Shown: one piece after another, positions 37,189-45,299 of the stretch
Numbering within the stretch: the stretch's first letter is position 1
Layout: each line of letters starts with the position of its first letter
Assembly: GCF_000482785.1 (NCBI RefSeq)
Contig: NZ_AXWS01000014.1
Span: 1 to 64,000, forward strand
Reading direction: 5' to 3'
Source: Derxia gummosa DSM 723
Lineage (GTDB): Bacteria > Pseudomonadota > Gammaproteobacteria > Burkholderiales > Burkholderiaceae_E
DNA length: 64,000 nt
The notes under the pieces: generated by a model
Database searches by the model: none
The model's input: only the letters and a program-made list of their open reading frames with translations
Told to the model about the DNA's origin: nothing
Translations under genes and position numbers: made by a program

Positions 37189-38374
37189 GGATGCTCTTCA
37201 CAACCTCACCCAAGCATCGACAATAGCCGCACCTTGATCCGGAGCCGCCCATGAAGCAGATGACCTTCGCCTCGCTCGACTACGCCAACAAGAAGCGCGT
37301 AACGCGGCAGAAGAAGTTCCTCGGCGAGATGGATACGGTAATCCCGTGGGTGCAGTTGATAGCGGTGATCGAACCGCATTACCCAAAGACAAACCCGCGC
37401 GGCGGCCGCCCGACACTGCCGCTGGAAGCGATGCTGCGCGTGTACTTCATGCAGCAATGGTTCGCGCTGTCCGATCCGGCAATGGAAGACGAGTTGCATG
37501 AAAGCGAATCGATGCGCCGCTTTGCCGGCCTGAGCCTGATTGACGACGCCATTCCTTCCGACACCTCGATCCTGCGATTCCTTCACCTGCTGGAAAAGCA
37601 CAGGCTCACCGAAACCATCGGCACCGAAGTCCGGCAATTACTCAAGTCGCGCGGCCTGATCCTGCGCACCGGCACGATCGTGGACGCCACGATCATCAAC
37701 GCCCCGAGTTCAACCAAGAACGCCGACGGCCAGCGCGATCCGGACATGACGCAGACGAAGAAAGGCCAGCAGTGGTACTTCGGCATGAAGGCCCATATCG
37801 GCATCGATGCCGAATTGGGCTTGGTGCACACCGTCGTCACCAGCACCGCCAGCGTCAACGACAAATGCCGTTTCGATGATCTGCTGCATAGCGAGGAAAC
37901 CGCCGTGTGGGCGGATCGCGGCTGTGACTATCCCGACATTCACGGGCACTGCGCCGAGCGCGGGCAGTTTCTCGGTATTGCCCTGCGCAAGACGCCGGGC
38001 GAGCCGCGCTGGCAAGTGGATCGCCAGATCAATCACCTGATCTCGAAAGTCCGGGCGCGGGTCGAGCATCCGTTCCGGATCATCAAGCGGCAGTTCGGAG
38101 TCACCAAGGTTCGCTATTGCGGACTGGAAAAGAACACCGCGCAGATTCACTCGCTGCTCGCGCTGGCGAATCTTCATGGCGCGCCGGCAGTTGGCGCAGG
38201 CGGTATGAACAAGTGGAAAGGGAATGCGGAGCCCGATTGAGTCGCTGCCCAGGCGATAAATATCGTCCTTTTGGCAAGTAAAACAGCATCGGAAACGACG
38301 TACCTCGGTGATCTACGCGACTTCACGCCCGAAATACGGAAGTCGCGTCCTGAGAGGCGTTGTGAAGAGCATCC
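37189..38374 (+). mobile_element. Complete IS5-group insertion sequence, 1,186 bp
   Basis: Terminal inverted repeats GGATGCTCTTCACAAC (37189-37204) and its exact complement (38359-38374) are flanked by the 4-bp duplication CTAA (37185-37188 and 38375-38378), which fits the YTAR target of the IS5 group. It contains one full-length transposase gene. It inserted into a GNAT gene. Confidence 0.95.
37251..38240 (+). CDS. IS5-group transposase
   Basis: A 329-residue DDE transposase of normal length. It begins MKQMTFASLDYANKKRVTRQ with the N-terminal DUF772-type domain (RGGRPTLPLEAMLRVYFMQQWF). The catalytic core has D in GTIVDATIINAPSSTKN, D in AVWADRGCDYPD and E in KVRARVEHPFRIIKRQFG, the Y-x2-R-x3-E-x6-K signature region. 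The C-terminus ends after LLALANLHGAPA with a hydrophilic tail. It looks intact. Confidence 0.95.
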   Translation: MKQMTFASLDYANKKRVTRQKKFLGEMDTVIPWVQLIAVIEPHYPKTNPRGGRPTLPLEAMLRVYFMQQWFALSDPAMEDELHESESMRRFAGLSLIDDAIPSDTSILRFLHLLEKHRLTETIGTEVRQLLKSRGLILRTGTIVDATIINAPSSTKNADGQRDPDMTQTKKGQQWYFGMKAHIGIDAELGLVHTVVTSTASVNDKCRFDDLLHSEETAVWADRGCDYPDIHGHCAERGQFLGIALRKTPGEPRWQVDRQINHLISKVRARVEHPFRIIKRQFGVTKVRYCGLEKNTAQIHSLLALANLHGAPAVGAGGMNKWKGNAEPD

Positions 38375-38523
38375 CTAAGCTACTCCCCACACCTTGTCTC
38401 TGACTTGCCTTTCGCACCACCAAGGCCTGTATCTCAGCATACCCATCACTTGCAATTAATCTAAGAAAAGTCTGCCCCCCAACTCCCGCATGATTGACCC
38501 CATCCGCAGTTGAAGGAGCCGTC

Positions 38524-39252
38524 ATGAAGCAAGCGCAGCTGGATCTGAATCTCGCCTCGACCAAACGCACGCGTAAGCGACAGTTTCTCGAAGAAATGGA
38601 GCGAGTCGTCCCTTGGCTGATGCTGTTCGCACTAATCGAGCCCTATTACTCCAGGCCCAAACCCAACGGCGGGCGCCCGCCGATCCCGCTCGACACCATG
38701 CTGCGGACTCATTTCGTCCAGCAATGGTTCGGTCTGAGCGACCCGGCCATGGAAGAAGCGCTGCACGACGTGCCGCTTTACCGCGAATTTGCCCGACTCG
38801 ATGAAGTTCGCGCCCGGCTGCCCGACGAAACCACGATTCTCCGATTCCGCCATCTGCTCGAAAAGCACTACCTTGGCGCGCAAATCTTCGCCGCCATCAA
38901 CGCCATGCTCGGTGAACGCGGCCTGATGCTGCGCCAGAGCACGGCGGTGGATGCCACGCTGATTGCCGCGCCCAGTTCGACCAAGAATGCCGAGCGCAAG
39001 CGCGACGAGGAAATGCATCAAACCAAGAAGGGCAACAACTGGCATCACGGCATGAAGGCGCATATCGGCACCGATGCGGAATCCGGTCTGGTGCATCACG
39101 TCGTGGTGACTGCCGCCAATGTCGCCGAAATCACCCAGGCCCACGCGTTGCTGCATGGCGACGAAATCCACGGTCACGGCGACGCCGGTTATATCGGCAT
39201 CGAGAAGCGCGACGAGGTGACCTGCCCCCCAGCTCGATCCAAGTGCAAATGA
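38524..39252 (+). pseudogene. IS5-group transposase, 3'-truncated
   Basis: A second IS5-group transposase, clearly different from the preceding one (starts MKQAQLDLNLASTKRTRKRQ). It keeps the N-terminal domain and the first Asp (STAVDATLIAAPSSTKN) and reaches GDAGYIGIEKRDE, then runs into 11 unrelated residues and a stop. The region with the catalytic Glu, about 90 residues, is gone, so it is inactive. The break at about 39217 is next to CTGCCCCCCAGCTC, which is almost repeated at 38472 (CTGCCCCCCAACTC) upstream of the gene. Confidence 0.88.
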
Positions 39253-39269
39253 GATACAATGTATCTCAT
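39249..39269. promoter_or_regulatory. Probable operator of RelB-YafQ operon
   Basis: A perfect 9-bp inverted repeat: ATGAGATAC and GTATCTCAT with AAT between, ending 17 bases before the antitoxin start. Antitoxins of the RelB/DinJ group bind such palindromes to repress their own operon. Its left edge overlaps the last codon of the truncated transposase frame, so the junction lies right beside the operator. Confidence 0.75.
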
Positions 39270-39286
39270 CATCCAAGGAGTGTGGG

Positions 39287-39556
39287 ATGGCAGCAACCAC
39301 GATGGTCCACGTGCGCGTGGACGAGAACATCAAGGCCCAGGCGACCGAGACGCTGGCGGCGATGGGCCTGACCGTGTCCGATGCGATCCGCGTGTTCCTG
39401 ACGCGCGTCGTCGCCGAGCAGCAGCTTCCGTTTGCGCTGAGAGCGCCGAACGCTGACACGCGTGCGGCCATGGAAGAAGCCAGAAGCATGGGCAAGGCGC
39501 GGTTTGGTCGCAGTGAAGCACTGATTCATGAACTTGAGGAAGGCGCCGGGCGATAA
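39287..39556 (+). CDS. RelB/DinJ-family antitoxin
   Basis: An 89-residue antitoxin with a ribbon-helix-helix N-terminus (MVHVRVDENIKAQATETLAAMGLTVSDAIRVFLTRVV), the DinJ signature, and a helical toxin-binding tail (DTRAAMEEARSMGKARF). AAGGAG lies 6 bases upstream of the ATG. It overlaps the toxin start by 29 bases. It should bind the palindrome upstream. Confidence 0.9.
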   Translation: MAATTMVHVRVDENIKAQATETLAAMGLTVSDAIRVFLTRVVAEQQLPFALRAPNADTRAAMEEARSMGKARFGRSEALIHELEEGAGR

Positions 39557-39857
39557 GCGCGCAGTCCTGCCCAGGGCTTCGGATCGCACCAAGGTCTTCG
39601 TCAAGGACTGGACGCGCCTTTCGCACTCAGGCCGCTACGACATGAAGCGGCTGAAGGAGGTCATGCTGCTGCTGATCGCCAACGATGTGCCGCTGGGTCC
39701 GGAGTGGCTGGATCATTCGCTGGCCGGCGACTGGGCCGACCATCGTGAGTGTCATGTCGGCGGCGATTCCCTGCTGATCTACAGGCTGGAGGGAACCGGC
39801 GCGGCAGCACAGATCATCTTCGTCCGGGCAGGAACGCATGCCGAGCTTTTCGAATGA
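39528..39857 (+). CDS. YafQ-family mRNA interferase toxin
   Basis: A 109-residue RelE-superfamily toxin of the YafQ type, which cuts mRNA on the ribosome. The landmarks are TKVFVKDWTRL, the LGPEWLDHSLAGDWADHRECHVGGDSLLIYRL segment and the C-terminal IIFVRAGTHAELF. The substrate-site His residues DHR, ECHV and GTHAELF are retained. The ATG at 39528 gives an N-terminal extension of about 20 residues; an internal start is possible. Part of the transposon cargo and may stabilise it. Confidence 0.9.
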   Translation: MNLRKAPGDKRAVLPRASDRTKVFVKDWTRLSHSGRYDMKRLKEVMLLLIANDVPLGPEWLDHSLAGDWADHRECHVGGDSLLIYRLEGTGAAAQIIFVRAGTHAELFE

Positions 39858-39902
39858 ATACAGCTTATTGCCTAGCAAATGCCGGCGCGCGCAAGGTGCC
39901 TG

Positions 39903-40427
39903 ATGGACATCGTCACGCCAGACCGGCGCTCAAGGATGATGGCCAGCATCAGGGGCAAGAACACGAAGCCGGAAATGGCGGTTCGCAGGCTTGTTCACGG
40001 CCTGGGCTTTCGCTTTCGCCTCCACCGGCGCGACTTGCCCGGATCACCGGACCTCGCGTTTCCCCGCCTGCGCAAGGTCATCTTCGTCCATGGCTGCTTC
40101 TGGCATCGTCACCCGGGATGCCGGTTCGCCTACACCCCGAAATCCAACATCGAGTTCTGGCTGACCAAGTTGAACACGAACATGCGACGCGATGCCCTGA
40201 TGCAGCAGGCTCTGGTCGAGGCCGACTGGGAAGTGCTCATCGTGTGGGAATGCGAGGTCTCGGACCTGGTCGCCTTGTCGCGAAAGGTGCTTTCGTTTCT
40301 GACGGGAAGCGCCGATCCCTCATGCACGCCCCGCACGAGGCAGGAGAATAGCCATGCCTATAAGTGTGCCGTTCCGGGTTCAGTCCCACGTGCTGAAGCT
40401 GCTGGGCGACGAGTTGATCGGCCATGA
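39903..40427 (+). CDS. vsr: Vsr-type DNA mismatch endonuclease
   Basis: A 174-residue endonuclease of the very-short-patch repair family, which nicks beside T:G mismatches left when 5-methylcytosine deaminates. It begins MDIVTPDRRSRMMASIRGKNTKPE. The catalytic Asp is in LPGSPDLAFP, and VHGCFWHRHPGCRFAY holds the His and zinc-binding residues. The core ends near residue 135; the last 35 residues come from reading into the next gene (74-base overlap) and may be non-essential. It leads a plus-strand set with the GHKL and receiver genes and faces a cytosine methyltransferase, its expected partner. Confidence 0.9.
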   Translation: MDIVTPDRRSRMMASIRGKNTKPEMAVRRLVHGLGFRFRLHRRDLPGSPDLAFPRLRKVIFVHGCFWHRHPGCRFAYTPKSNIEFWLTKLNTNMRRDALMQQALVEADWEVLIVWECEVSDLVALSRKVLSFLTGSADPSCTPRTRQENSHAYKCAVPGSVPRAEAAGRRVDRP

Positions 40428-42501
40428 TCGTCTTGCCGTCTTCGAACTGGTCAAGAACTCCTACGACGCCGACGCAACCGTCGTCGACGTGACGCTGGCG
40501 CTCGATGCCAAGCCTCCAGCCATCACCGTCAATGACAACGGCACCGGCATGTCGGCCGGCACGATCGAGACGGCTTGGCTGGAGATCGGCACGGACTCGA
40601 AGCGCCGAGCGACGACGCGACAACGAAGCGCAATGGGCCGCCTCCCCCTGGGGGAAAAGGGAGTCGGCCGACTTGCGGTGCAGAAGCTCGGCGAGAAGGT
40701 TACGCTGACCACCCGCCAAGCCGGCCAGCCGGAGTATGAGTTCTCCATCAACTGGGGCCAGCTCATCGACAGTGCCCGCTATCTTGGCGATGGACTTCAC
40801 GTCAGCGTTGAGGAGAACTCGACCCCGAAGGTGTTCACAGCCGGGTCGGGAACGCGGGTAGTGATCACGGGACTGCATCGAGAGCAGTGGAGTCGGCGAG
40901 ACATCCGTGATCTTTATCGCCTGATCACATCGCTCAGTAATCCCTTCGACGCCGCCAAGTCTTTCGAGGTCAATCTGCACCTGCCAGGTCGCGAAGAGGA
41001 GATTGAAGGGCTGCCGACGCTCCAGCAGATGCTCGACGCTGCGGTCTGGAATTTCGAGTTCACGCTCGACGAGAGCGGCATGTTGACGTGGGCCTACGCG
41101 TTCACGCCTCCGCGCTTCAAGGGGCTGAAAGCCCGCGAAGCGCACGACGTCGAGAAGTTGCAGCTGCTGGAACCCGATGAAGATGAGCTTCCCGTCGAAG
41201 CGGGACGCATGCGGCAGAAACGTGACGACAGGATCTTTCTGGTGCCGGACGACCTGAAGGGGATCGGCCCCATCAGCGGCAGGTTCCACGCCTTTCATCG
41301 ACGCGACGAAATCCTGAAAGCATCGGGCGCTCCGCAGCAGCTCAAGAAGTGGCTCGACAACCAGACTGGTGTCCGCGTGTACCGCGACAACATCCGGGTG
41401 TTCAACTACGGAGAACCCGGTGAGGACTGGCTCGGACTGGATGCCCGCCGCATCAATCGGCCTGCCGGCAAGCTGGGTACGCAAAGTGTGATTGCCCAGA
41501 TCGGGCTGAGTCTGGTCAGCAGTTCGTCATTGAAGGAGAAAACCAACCGGGAAGGGTTCGACGACAACGAGGCCTTTCAGCGACTGAAGCGGATCGTGCT
41601 CAGCATCTTCGACCGCTTTCACCGTGAGCACGCGGGGGACAGAGCTGAGATCGACAAGGCGCTGAAGGGCGAGCAGGAGACGCCGCCGCCGGTGCAGGTC
41701 GCGCTGGAGCGGCTGGAAACACTGGGCAAGCAGCGCGGAATCGAAAAGGAAGTCAAGCCGATCCTGCAGTCGATTCAGCAGGAGCTGAAGACATTCCGCG
41801 AGGTCATGGTGTCTTCGGGCATGGCGGGGATAAACTTGGCCCTGATCTTCCATGAGATTGTCCACAGCATCGATCGTGTTCAACGCAAGCTTCAGGGCAC
41901 GGCTGACCCCGACGACATTCGCCGCGAAGTCGATCACCTGAGAAAGCTGCTCGACACGTTCAAGCCGCTGCTGCAACGCGATCCTCCACGCAAGGTGACC
42001 GTCGAGGATCTCGTGGAACGTGCGAGCGGGATGCACGAGGACCGGTTCCAGCGTCATGGTGTCGTCTTCTCGAACTGGACGACCGATCCGGATCGGAAGC
42101 ACTCCTTCACACAGGTACTCCCGCGCGGGCTCATGGTGGCTGCCCTGAGCAACGTCATCGACAATGCCATCTATTGGACCCGGTTTCGGAAGGAGCTCGA
42201 CGGACGCAAGGAGCCCGGTGCCATTCTTGTCCTGTCGCACTGGGATGATGAAACCGGCGGCCTCATTGCGGTCGTCGACAACGGCCCGGGCTTCCAGTTG
42301 CCCAGGGATCAGTTCGGACGGCCGTTCCATTCAACGCGCGCGGGCGGAATGGGGCTCGGGCTGTTCTACTGCAAGACTGTGATGGATTCGATCGGGGGAA
42401 AGCTCGAGGTTATCGATGCGGCAGACCTGAGAGACACGATTGACCTTCCCGAAGCCTATGACGGGGCCGCCATCGTCTTCTCGTTCAAGAACGAAAAATG
42501 A
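40354..42501 (+). CDS. Dual GHKL ATPase: MORC/Hsp90-like plus histidine-kinase-like
   Basis: A 715-residue protein with two GHKL ATPase domains. The first (residues about 10-190) is of the Hsp90/MutL/MORC type: ELVKNSYDAD (N box), TVNDNGTGM and GEKGVGRLAV. A middle region follows (GISGRFHAFHRRDE-like strands, then GVRVYRDNIRVFNYGE). A helical part with HEIVHSIDRVQ (His near 500) resembles a kinase dimerisation helix, and the second ATPase has LSNVIDNAIYW, VVDNGPGF and GGMGLGLFYCKTVM, the N, G1 and G2 boxes of a histidine kinase. AGGAG precedes the ATG by 7 bases. The stop overlaps the receiver gene (ATGA). MORC-like ATPases beside methyltransferases and Vsr have been linked to restriction-modification systems. 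Activity is inference. Confidence 0.85.
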   Translation: MPISVPFRVQSHVLKLLGDELIGHDRLAVFELVKNSYDADATVVDVTLALDAKPPAITVNDNGTGMSAGTIETAWLEIGTDSKRRATTRQRSAMGRLPLGEKGVGRLAVQKLGEKVTLTTRQAGQPEYEFSINWGQLIDSARYLGDGLHVSVEENSTPKVFTAGSGTRVVITGLHREQWSRRDIRDLYRLITSLSNPFDAAKSFEVNLHLPGREEEIEGLPTLQQMLDAAVWNFEFTLDESGMLTWAYAFTPPRFKGLKAREAHDVEKLQLLEPDEDELPVEAGRMRQKRDDRIFLVPDDLKGIGPISGRFHAFHRRDEILKASGAPQQLKKWLDNQTGVRVYRDNIRVFNYGEPGEDWLGLDARRINRPAGKLGTQSVIAQIGLSLVSSSSLKEKTNREGFDDNEAFQRLKRIVLSIFDRFHREHAGDRAEIDKALKGEQETPPPVQVALERLETLGKQRGIEKEVKPILQSIQQELKTFREVMVSSGMAGINLALIFHEIVHSIDRVQRKLQGTADPDDIRREVDHLRKLLDTFKPLLQRDPPRKVTVEDLVERASGMHEDRFQRHGVVFSNWTTDPDRKHSFTQVLPRGLMVAALSNVIDNAIYWTRFRKELDGRKEPGAILVLSHWDDETGGLIAVVDNGPGFQLPRDQFGRPFHSTRAGGMGLGLFYCKTVMDSIGGKLEVIDAADLRDTIDLPEAYDGAAIVFSFKNEK

Positions 42502-43892
42502 TTCCTCTGTATACCCGAGTCGTTGCGATTGACGATGTCGACGACCACCTTCAGAAGATCGTGTGGGGTCTTGGCAAAGCAGGGTTCTGCGCGCTCCCCT
42601 TCCGGTTCGAGGACGGCAAGCTCGAAAACGCGCCTGCCCAGCCACTGCCGGGTATCAGGATCGTCTTCACCGATATTCATCTCGTTGGCGGAGGCCCGAA
42701 CAACGAAAAGACTCATGCCGCGAACATCATCAAGTGCCTCAAGCAGATCGTCGCTCCGGGTCCCTACGTTCTCGTCTTCTGGTCCCAGTTTCCCAGGGAC
42801 AGCGACAACATCGCCGTGCTGATTCGGGAGCGCGCGCCGGTGGCCGGGCTGATGCCGCCGATCGGACACGCGGCAATCGACAAGAACGATGTCTTCAAGG
42901 TCGCTGAGCCCAGTCGCAGTGAAGATTTCGATGCCGCGCGACTGAGAGACCTGATCCTTGAACGGATCAGCAGCTTCATGACTCTTGCCGTGGCCGCGTC
43001 CTGGGAAGATCGGGTTGCGCGTGCAGCGGCCAGAACGACCAACCGTGTCTTCGGACTGGTCAGAACTGCAGCAGCACCGACCGGCGACTGGGAGAATCTG
43101 CTCGCGTTTCTCGCCTGCGAAGCAGTAGGCCAGCATGAAGCTCGGCAGGAACTGATTCCTGCCCTCGATGCGGCCCTGCTGCCCCTACTGGAGGATCAGC
43201 TGTCGCTGATCGGACGGGAGCCTGAACCTGCGGCCCAGGATGTTCAGAACCTGCTCGACATCGTTTCGGCGGAAAGGCGGCCGGCATGTCCTGCCTCGGT
43301 CACCAAGTCGCAACTCAATGCAAGCTACTTGGTCGAGGAGTTTGGCGCCGACACGGACCTGCCCATGTGGGCACGCGGCACCGTGACGGCATTGGGATCG
43401 AGCTTCATCAACTCGGGGCCGTTCGTGAGAGCCTTTCATCACGACGACGCCACTCTGATCCGGCAGGAGTTCGCGACCCGGGAGCTGACAGACGACGAGC
43501 GACGTTCAACCAAGCTGCATGTCGTCGAGTTCGGCCCCGAATGTGATCATGTCCAGGGCAAGGTCAGTACGCACCGCTATCTCCTTGCGCTCCTGGTTCC
43601 GGTGCCCCTGATGGGTGCGTTCACCGGTGTGCCGAAAGACGCCAAGAAGGCGCCGAGCACGCTTCGCTACCGCAACGACAGCGTGATGGACATTGGAAAG
43701 ATCACTCTGGCCGTGTCGCTTCCGGGAGAGTGGCACCTGCTCGTCTCCTGCCGCTGCTTCATGGCTCTTGCACAGAAGACGGCTGTCGACGGCAGGCCCG
43801 TTTTCAGGCTGCGACGCGCTCTGATGGAAGAGATCGCGCATCGCTACACCACGCACGCCCGACGGCCGGGCGTGATGCGATTTCATGACTGA
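42498..43892 (+). CDS. Receiver-domain protein with unknown C-terminal domain
   Basis: A 464-residue protein. Residues about 5-130 fit a response-regulator receiver: the acidic pair Asp12-Asp13 in VVAIDDVDDH and the phospho-acceptor Asp59 in IVFTDIHLVGG have the usual spacing, with VLVFWSQF in the place of the switch strand. The remaining 330 residues match nothing I recognise; they include helical stretches (ENLLAFLACEAVGQHEARQEL) and a beta-rich end (KITLAVSLPGEWHLLVSCRCF). It is translationally coupled to the dual-ATPase kinase, its likely partner. The last 89 bases overlap the convergent methyltransferase gene. It could control the module or be its effector. Confidence 0.75.
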   Translation: MIPLYTRVVAIDDVDDHLQKIVWGLGKAGFCALPFRFEDGKLENAPAQPLPGIRIVFTDIHLVGGGPNNEKTHAANIIKCLKQIVAPGPYVLVFWSQFPRDSDNIAVLIRERAPVAGLMPPIGHAAIDKNDVFKVAEPSRSEDFDAARLRDLILERISSFMTLAVAASWEDRVARAAARTTNRVFGLVRTAAAPTGDWENLLAFLACEAVGQHEARQELIPALDAALLPLLEDQLSLIGREPEPAAQDVQNLLDIVSAERRPACPASVTKSQLNASYLVEEFGADTDLPMWARGTVTALGSSFINSGPFVRAFHHDDATLIRQEFATRELTDDERRSTKLHVVEFGPECDHVQGKVSTHRYLLALLVPVPLMGAFTGVPKDAKKAPSTLRYRNDSVMDIGKITLAVSLPGEWHLLVSCRCFMALAQKTAVDGRPVFRLRRALMEEIAHRYTTHARRPGVMRFHD

Positions 43893-44850
43893 CCGACGGC
43901 TGGCATAGCGAGCGAACGATCGCAGTCATGACCGGCGAGCAGACGGCATTGCCGAGCAGCTTCACGCGCTCGCGGCGCGTGACATCCGGAAAGACATAGC
44001 CCTCCGGGAAGCCCATTGCTCGACGAATCTCGGATGGTTGCAGCATGCGCATGCGGTGCTTTCCATCTGGTCCTGGCCGGACCAGCGCAAAACGGTCTAT
44101 GGTGGTGACGGTACGCAGCGGCATGTCGAGGGACTGCCAGCCACCGGCCCCGTCACTGCCGTAGTACACCAGCAGGAACGACGCCTTGCTACCCAGTTGA
44201 GCAATGGCACGGTCGGCCCGCGCCAGCGTGTCTTTGGCGCGTCCGGGCGTACGCAACACCGTTGTCGGCCATGTGCCTTCCGGATCGAGAATCGACCGGG
44301 CCGACAGGACCGCTTCGTCATTCGGCAGAACCGCCTGGGGGACTGCTTTGAGATCGGCGAGAAGGAACAGGCGGCGGCGCTTCTGCGGTACCCCGAAGTT
44401 GGACGCATCGAGGATCTGTTCCCGCAGGTGATAGCCGATCGCGCCAAGCTTCTCCTTGAGTTCCGGATAACGCGCCCAGGGCCGCATGTGGACCACGTTT
44501 TCCAGCACGATCCACCGGGGCTTCATCGCCTTCGCGTACCGGATGACCTGGAGCGCCGTCTCCTTGCTTTCCTCCGACTGGGGCTTGCTTCCTCTGGCGC
44601 ATGTGTGGTGCGTGCACTCGGGGGAAGACAGAAGCAGATCGATGTCGCCGGTCTTCTTGATGACTGCTGATGGCGTCAGCTGACGCAGATCCTTGTTGAA
44701 GACAGCAGCACCCGGAAAGTTCAGGGTGAACGAGTCCGTTGCGGGCGCCCAGAGATCGACGCCGCCGACGATTCGGGCGCCTGCAGCTCTTGCGCCCAGG
44801 CTGCTGCCACCCCCGCCGCAGAACATGTCAAAAGTACGGATATCGCTCAT
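43804..44850 (-). CDS. Cytosine-5 DNA methyltransferase
   Basis: A 348-residue m5C methyltransferase. Motif I is DMFCGGGGSSLG; the catalytic-Cys motif IV is LLLSSPECTHHT instead of the usual PCQ; motif VI is VLENVVHM; motif VIII is FGVPQKRRRLFLLA; motif X ends LLGNAVCSPV. The SPECTHH variant marks a less common subfamily, but the Cys is retained. The target-recognition part is short. The ATG at 44850 was preferred to a TTG at 44862. It is convergent with the receiver gene and, with Vsr, forms a modification and repair pair. No partner restriction enzyme is obvious. Confidence 0.92.
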   Translation of the reverse strand: MSDIRTFDMFCGGGGSSLGARAAGARIVGGVDLWAPATDSFTLNFPGAAVFNKDLRQLTPSAVIKKTGDIDLLLSSPECTHHTCARGSKPQSEESKETALQVIRYAKAMKPRWIVLENVVHMRPWARYPELKEKLGAIGYHLREQILDASNFGVPQKRRRLFLLADLKAVPQAVLPNDEAVLSARSILDPEGTWPTTVLRTPGRAKDTLARADRAIAQLGSKASFLLVYYGSDGAGGWQSLDMPLRTVTTIDRFALVRPGPDGKHRMRMLQPSEIRRAMGFPEGYVFPDVTRRERVKLLGNAVCSPVMTAIVRSLCQPSVSHEIASRPAVGRAWCSDARSLPSERVAA

Positions 44851-45299
44851 CTTTCGTGCCAAGTAGCCGACGGCGCCAAGTTACCAGGTTCCTTTCGAGC
44901 CTCCTAGCATTTTCTCCGGTCCGGAACAAGCCGGCGGCGATACTGGGTCGGCGACAGGCTTGGAACTTCCAACCCCCATTTCCTCTGCGTCACCGGGGCA
45001 ACCCGGTCGCGCTGTCGTGCTGCGCATCGAGCCCCAGTCCTGTCCGTCCTGGCGCCTCGCCCCGTCAGTGCTTCCATCGCTGACGCCTTCGCGGCGACGC
45101 CGCTGCGCGCTGCGCTTGCCTCGGGAGAGGTGGTGCGGGTGGGGGGTGGTCCTGACGTGCCCTTTCAACCTACCACGCCGTTCTCGCCGTCAAGGGCGGC
45201 GCGTGCGGTGCACGCTGGCGGCCTTGCGGCCGTCTGCGGCTGCGCCTTCGACCCCTGACTGCTTGCGCTGCGGCGTGGGTGGCCGGTTCCGGGCAATCC
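44851..45299. other. Intergenic region with relic mobile DNA, no gene supported
   Basis: About 450 bases between the methyltransferase and the IS21 remnant. It should contain the methyltransferase promoter near 44851-44950. From about 45150 a G/C-rich stretch continues the frame of the IstA fragment with unrelated sequence (SGSESGGIARNRPPTPQ), probably the edge of another mobile element. No conserved protein was recognised. Confidence 0.5.

Larger units (their letters stand above)
37036..38477 (-). pseudogene. GNAT acetyltransferase gene, split by an IS and 5'-truncated
   Basis: On the minus strand 38477-38375 encodes FLRLIASDGYAEIQALVV then RKASQRQGVGSSL, the acetyl-CoA-binding R/Q-x-x-G-x-G/S loop of GNAT enzymes. 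After the IS (37189-38374) the frame continues from 37188 with VRAAIDWAFRYGYERIRL and ends GRRFYESLGFERKRPSYALE with a TAG at 37036. Joining the halves minus one CTAA restores one frame. The N-terminal half is missing, lost where the second IS fragment begins near 38480. The substrate cannot be told. Confidence 0.82.
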
